Shown here: positions 33,540 to 36,695 of the stretch, piece after piece | Position numbering within the stretch: position 1 is the stretch's first letter | How the letters are laid out: every line of letters starts with the position of its first letter | Assembly (NCBI GenBank): GCA_964427915.1 | Contig: CAYRWA010000099.1 | Location: 1 to 36,695, forward strand | Length of the DNA stretch: 36,695 nucleotides | Source: JAGLCW01 sp964427915 | GTDB lineage: Bacteria; Caldisericota; Caldisericia; UBA6126 | Direction: 5' to 3' | The notes under the pieces: generated by a model | Seen by the model: the letters and a program-made list of their open reading frames with translations, nothing else | Databases searched by the model: none | Told to the model about the DNA's origin: nothing | Position numbers and translations under genes: made by a program

Positions 33540-36449
33540 ATGAACATAGAAAACTATACGTTTGTAAAAAAAGAATATATTGATGAAATCAAAACAACAG
33601 GATACCTTTTTGAACACACAAAAACAAAGGCAAAGGTTATCTATTTAAGCAACAATGACGACAACAAAGTGTTTCTTGTTGGTTTCCGTACCCCTGCTCC
33701 TGACAATACCGGTGTTCCTCATATTCTGGAGCATTCTGTCTTGTGTGGAAGCCGTAAATTCCCTATCAAAGATCCTTTTATGGAATTGGTAAAGAGCTCT
33801 CTGCAAACTTTTATCAACGCCATGACTTTCCCTGACAAAACAATATATCCTGTCGCGAGTCGAAATCAAAAAGATTTTCTTAATCTAATGAATGTCTATA
33901 TGGATGCCGTTCTTTACCCTCGCATTTATGAATATCCAGAAATTTTACAACAAGAAGGATGGCATTATCAATTCGAATCCAAAGAGTCAACGCCCACCAT
34001 AAGCGGAGTAGTGTACAATGAAATGAAGGGGGCATTCTCTTCACCTGAATCGATTCTCTTTCGAGAAATCTTGCATACTATGTTCCCTGATACCTCCTAC
34101 AAAAATGAATCAGGCGGAATCCCAGACTTTATCCCTGACCTGACCCAAGAAGACTTTCTTGCTTTCCACAAGCAATATTACCATCCTTCCAACAGCTACA
34201 TCCTTCTCTATGGAGATGGAGATATCCAAGAACACCTACACTTCCTTCACAACGAATATCTACAAGACTTTGATTATCTAGCACCTACGTCTACTATTGC
34301 GATGCAAAAACCGTTCCCTGCTCCTGTTGAGAAAACTCATTTTTATCCCCTCTCAGCAGATGATTCCATCGAAAACAAAACCTATTTTTCTCAAAACTAT
34401 GCCATTGGGGAATCGTCCGACCCCCTTACAAACCTCACTCTTGAAATTCTCAACTACATCTTGTTAGACTCGGAAGCCGCTATTCTTAAAAAAGCACTTC
34501 TTGATGCCGGCATAGGAAAAGATATTTTTGGGTCTGCAGAAACGGATATTCAACAACCTGTTTTCTCCATTTTTGCAAAACACGCCAACATAGATCAAAA
34601 AGAAGCCTTTAAAAATGTTATACAGACCACTCTTCAGAACCTTGTTAAAAATGGCATTGACAAAGAACTCATCCAAGCAGCTATTAATTCGAAGGAGTTT
34701 GCCGTTCGAGAAGCTGACTTTGGAGGATTCCCCAAGGGCCTGGTATATAGCATTTATTATGTTCTCCCTAGCTGGCTATATGACCACGATCCCTTTGTAA
34801 GTCTTCATTACGAAGACACGCTACAAGAGATAAAAAAGGCATTGGACTCTTCGTATTTAGAAGACTTTATCCGAGATCACATTTTATCCAATCCACATTC
34901 TTCTCTTATCATATTAGAGCCAAAGCCTGGCATGAATGAAGAAAAACAAAAGGCATTTACGCAACAAATGGAGCAGTTTAAAAAATCTCTTACGGAAGAA
35001 GAAATTCAACAAATCATCAAAGATGAAAAACAATTGGAAGAATTTCAGAAAAAACCGGATACAGAACAAGACATTGCTTCCATTCCAATGCTGACTCCTT
35101 CGGATGTAAAAACAGAAGTTGACAATCTTCCATTGGAGGTTTCAAACCTTCAAGAAACCCATGTTCACTATCATGACATTGATACAAATGGAATCCTCTA
35201 TCAAACACTGTATTTCAACCTGAAATGCTTACCATTGGAAGATATAAAGTGGGCTGGTTTGTTGTTTGACATGATTGGAAAACTAGACACAGACCAATAT
35301 ACGTATGAACAACTAGACAACCAAATCAACATTCATACCGGGGGTATTGATGTTGCTCCTTGTATCATTACACATGCAAAAAACATGGATCAATATCAAT
35401 GTTTCGCAACCGCCTCTTTAAAAGTGCTCCAAGGACAATCAAGAGTGGGGAACGATTTACTACTCAATATGCTACACCATACCATTTTTACAGATAAAAA
35501 AAGACTGCTTGAAAATATCCAGTTTACGCGATCTCGCATCGAAATGAGCCTTCTACAGAGAGGGCATGTAGTATCCATGAATCGAATCCAATCGTATTGG
35601 TCGGAAAGTGCCTACATTTCAGAAGAGATAGCCGGTATTTCCTACTATTTGTTTGTAAAAGACATGGAAAAGACCTTCCCAGAAAAAGCAGATGCCATCG
35701 TCGCAAAATTGCAAGAAGTATCGCAAAAGCTTTTTTCTTCTCAGCCAGATATAGCATCCATTACATGCACTCCCGAACTAAGGCAGGAATGGGACTCTTC
35801 CTTCCAGTCCCTCCACGCTCAATTCGGCTCTTCTTCTCCAAAAGAACAATCTTGGAACATTCCTCTGCAAGTAAAAAATGAAGGTTTCATCACTCCTGGA
35901 AATGTACAATATGTGGCCCAAGGATACAATTACAAACAGCTAGGATATGACTGGAACAGCCAGTTAAATGTGCTTCGTACCATTGTATCTCATAACTACT
36001 TATACGAAAACATTCGCGTTTTAGGAGGCGCTTATGGCGCTTTCTCTGTATTTCGTAAAGATGGCTCCGCTCTGTTTGGTTCCTACCGCGATCCCAATTT
36101 AGCAAAAACTCTGGAAACATATCAAAATGCCTTCCGTTACATTCAATCCTTTCATGAATCAGAATCTACTATGACCAAATTCATTATTGGTACTATCGGT
36201 TCCATGGATGCCCCTTTAACTCCCGCATCAAAAGGCACTACAGCTACAATCCTTGCACTATCAGGCATTACTCATCAAGATCGACAAACGGAAAGAAAGC
36301 AGGTTTTACAGACTACTCCCTCTGATATTCAGAAATTTGCCAAAATGGTGCAAGATGTCACCAACAAAAAAGCTTTTTGTGTCATTGGCAATGAATCTGT
36401 AATCAAAGAAAACAAAGACCTATTCAAAGAAGTAATCAAGCTCATCTAA
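33540..36449 (+). CDS. M16C metallopeptidase (presequence-protease/insulinase family)
   Basis: A 969-residue zinc peptidase without signal peptide, so probably cytoplasmic. The inverted zinc motif is HILEH (His61, Glu64, His65), and the distal ligand is Glu161 in VVYNEMKGAFSSP. VLCGSRKFPIKDPF and FINAMTFPDKTIYPVASRN are hallmarks of the M16C branch, whose members degrade short unstructured peptides inside a closed chamber. Four homologous domains with a charged hinge (about 470-530, rich in Glu, Lys and Gln) fit the length. Monocistronic: its own ribosome binding site AAGGAG, and a strong terminator 14 bases after the stop. Confidence 0.93.
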   Translation: MNIENYTFVKKEYIDEIKTTGYLFEHTKTKAKVIYLSNNDDNKVFLVGFRTPAPDNTGVPHILEHSVLCGSRKFPIKDPFMELVKSSLQTFINAMTFPDKTIYPVASRNQKDFLNLMNVYMDAVLYPRIYEYPEILQQEGWHYQFESKESTPTISGVVYNEMKGAFSSPESILFREILHTMFPDTSYKNESGGIPDFIPDLTQEDFLAFHKQYYHPSNSYILLYGDGDIQEHLHFLHNEYLQDFDYLAPTSTIAMQKPFPAPVEKTHFYPLSADDSIENKTYFSQNYAIGESSDPLTNLTLEILNYILLDSEAAILKKALLDAGIGKDIFGSAETDIQQPVFSIFAKHANIDQKEAFKNVIQTTLQNLVKNGIDKELIQAAINSKEFAVREADFGGFPKGLVYSIYYVLPSWLYDHDPFVSLHYEDTLQEIKKALDSSYLEDFIRDHILSNPHSSLIILEPKPGMNEEKQKAFTQQMEQFKKSLTEEEIQQIIKDEKQLEEFQKKPDTEQDIASIPMLTPSDVKTEVDNLPLEVSNLQETHVHYHDIDTNGILYQTLYFNLKCLPLEDIKWAGLLFDMIGKLDTDQYTYEQLDNQINIHTGGIDVAPCIITHAKNMDQYQCFATASLKVLQGQSRVGNDLLLNMLHHTIFTDKKRLLENIQFTRSRIEMSLLQRGHVVSMNRIQSYWSESAYISEEIAGISYYLFVKDMEKTFPEKADAIVAKLQEVSQKLFSSQPDIASITCTPELRQEWDSSFQSLHAQFGSSSPKEQSWNIPLQVKNEGFITPGNVQYVAQGYNYKQLGYDWNSQLNVLRTIVSHNYLYENIRVLGGAYGAFSVFRKDGSALFGSYRDPNLAKTLETYQNAFRYIQSFHESESTMTKFIIGTIGSMDAPLTPASKGTTATILALSGITHQDRQTERKQVLQTTPSDIQKFAKMVQDVTNKKAFCVIGNESVIKENKDLFKEVIKLI

Positions 36450-36462
36450 TTCAAGCAATCTC

Positions 36463-36495
36463 CCACCCTCTGCAAAAATGATTTGCAGAGGGTGG
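36463..36495 (+). terminator. Rho-independent terminator after the M16C gene
   Basis: A perfect 14-base-pair stem: CCACCCTCTGCAAA at 36463-36476, loop AATGA, and TTTGCAGAGGGTGG at 36482-36495. It is followed by TTCTGTTAAT, a weak T tract. It is the strongest hairpin noticed in the window. Confidence 0.8.
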
Positions 36496-36695
36496 TTCTG
36501 TTAATATCTCGTATATTTCTTACAGTAAATTTATAAACACAGCATTTATATTCTCCTTATCAAAAGAATTAGGGAATTCCAAAAAAATAAATGAACAATA
36601 GTTTCTATTTTTCTTGACTTTGTATTTTTTGTGAGTAATCTCAAATTAACAATAAATTACGTTTTTTTGGGAGAATTATAAGTTGTTACAAAAAG
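36496..36695 (+). other. AT-rich upstream region with possible start of a further gene
   Basis: No complete gene is seen in these 200 bases. TTGACT at 36614-36619 resembles a -35 box, but TAATCT 16 bases later is a poor -10. GGGAGA at 36669-36674 is a plausible ribosome binding site 8 bases before TTG 36683. From there the frame is open to the window edge (only four codons), so this may be the start of a gene that leaves the window. Confidence 0.3.

Noticed and set aside
1..36695. CRISPR arrays, tRNA or rRNA genes, insertion sequences, riboswitches or T-box leaders (for example before alaS)
   Set aside because: No regularly spaced repeats, cloverleaf-like CCA ends, transposase genes or T-box core sequences were recognised. 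alaS has only a 10-base upstream gap, which leaves no room for a T-box.

Overview
The window looks like a chromosomal segment of a low-GC, Gram-positive-type anaerobe (Bacillota, probably Clostridia). The grounds are AT-rich DNA, GGAGG-type ribosome binding sites, frequent TTG and GTG starts, long runs of overlapping genes, the linkage alaS / ruvX / mltG / DUF4911 / yqeG, and secreted proteins ending in copper-amine-oxidase-like 'stalk' domains. No tRNA, rRNA, insertion sequence, prophage or CRISPR array was seen. The organism cannot be named from this window alone.

Layout. (1) 1-4427, surface glycan and surface protein region: the 3' end of a WecE/RffA-type sugar aminotransferase and a small membrane protein on +, converging on a minus-strand operon of sugar-1-phosphate nucleotidyltransferase, stalk-domain secreted protein and GT-C-type membrane glycosyltransferase. 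(2) 4521-12109, a six-gene plus-strand operon: membrane-anchored TPR protein, secreted C25 (gingipain-like) protease with cohesin-like and stalk domains, a P-II-like regulator, two tandem CPA2-type cation/proton antiporters and a 3-hydroxyisobutyrate-dehydrogenase-family reductase. (3) 12158-25898, a 13-gene minus-strand run, read from the right: gap, pgk, alaS, ferredoxin-type aldo/keto reductase, ruvX, mltG, DUF4911, yqeG, gspE/pilB-like, gspF/pilC-like, a small membrane protein, tldD, tldE. Most junctions overlap or are under 20 bases. (4) 26024-28328, plus strand: an ArsF-like thioredoxin-fold lipoprotein and a secreted DUF4932-like protein with a fibronectin III domain. (5) 28344-33425, minus strand: dinB, a beta-lactamase-fold lipoprotein with degraded active-site motifs, and a nuclease-helicase fusion. 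(6) 33540-36449, plus strand: an M16C presequence-type peptidase followed by a strong terminator.

How the genes may work together. Region 1 probably builds a dTDP-amino-sugar-containing surface polymer and displays stalk proteins. Region 2 joins a surface protease with a P-II/antiporter module, suggesting nucleotide-sensed control of cation transport. Region 3 mixes lower glycolysis, translation, peptidoglycan synthesis, a secretion or pilus motor and the TldD/E protease, apparently for shared expression.

The observations most worth a second look are: the P-II plus twin-antiporter operon, with tracts of exact identity between the paralogues that suggest gene conversion; the beta-lactamase-like and DUF4932-like proteins, both apparently without their catalytic residues; the PD-(D/E)XK-DinG fusion next to dinB; and a shared TATACT-N6-ATG arrangement before dinB and ruvX that predicts leaderless transcripts.
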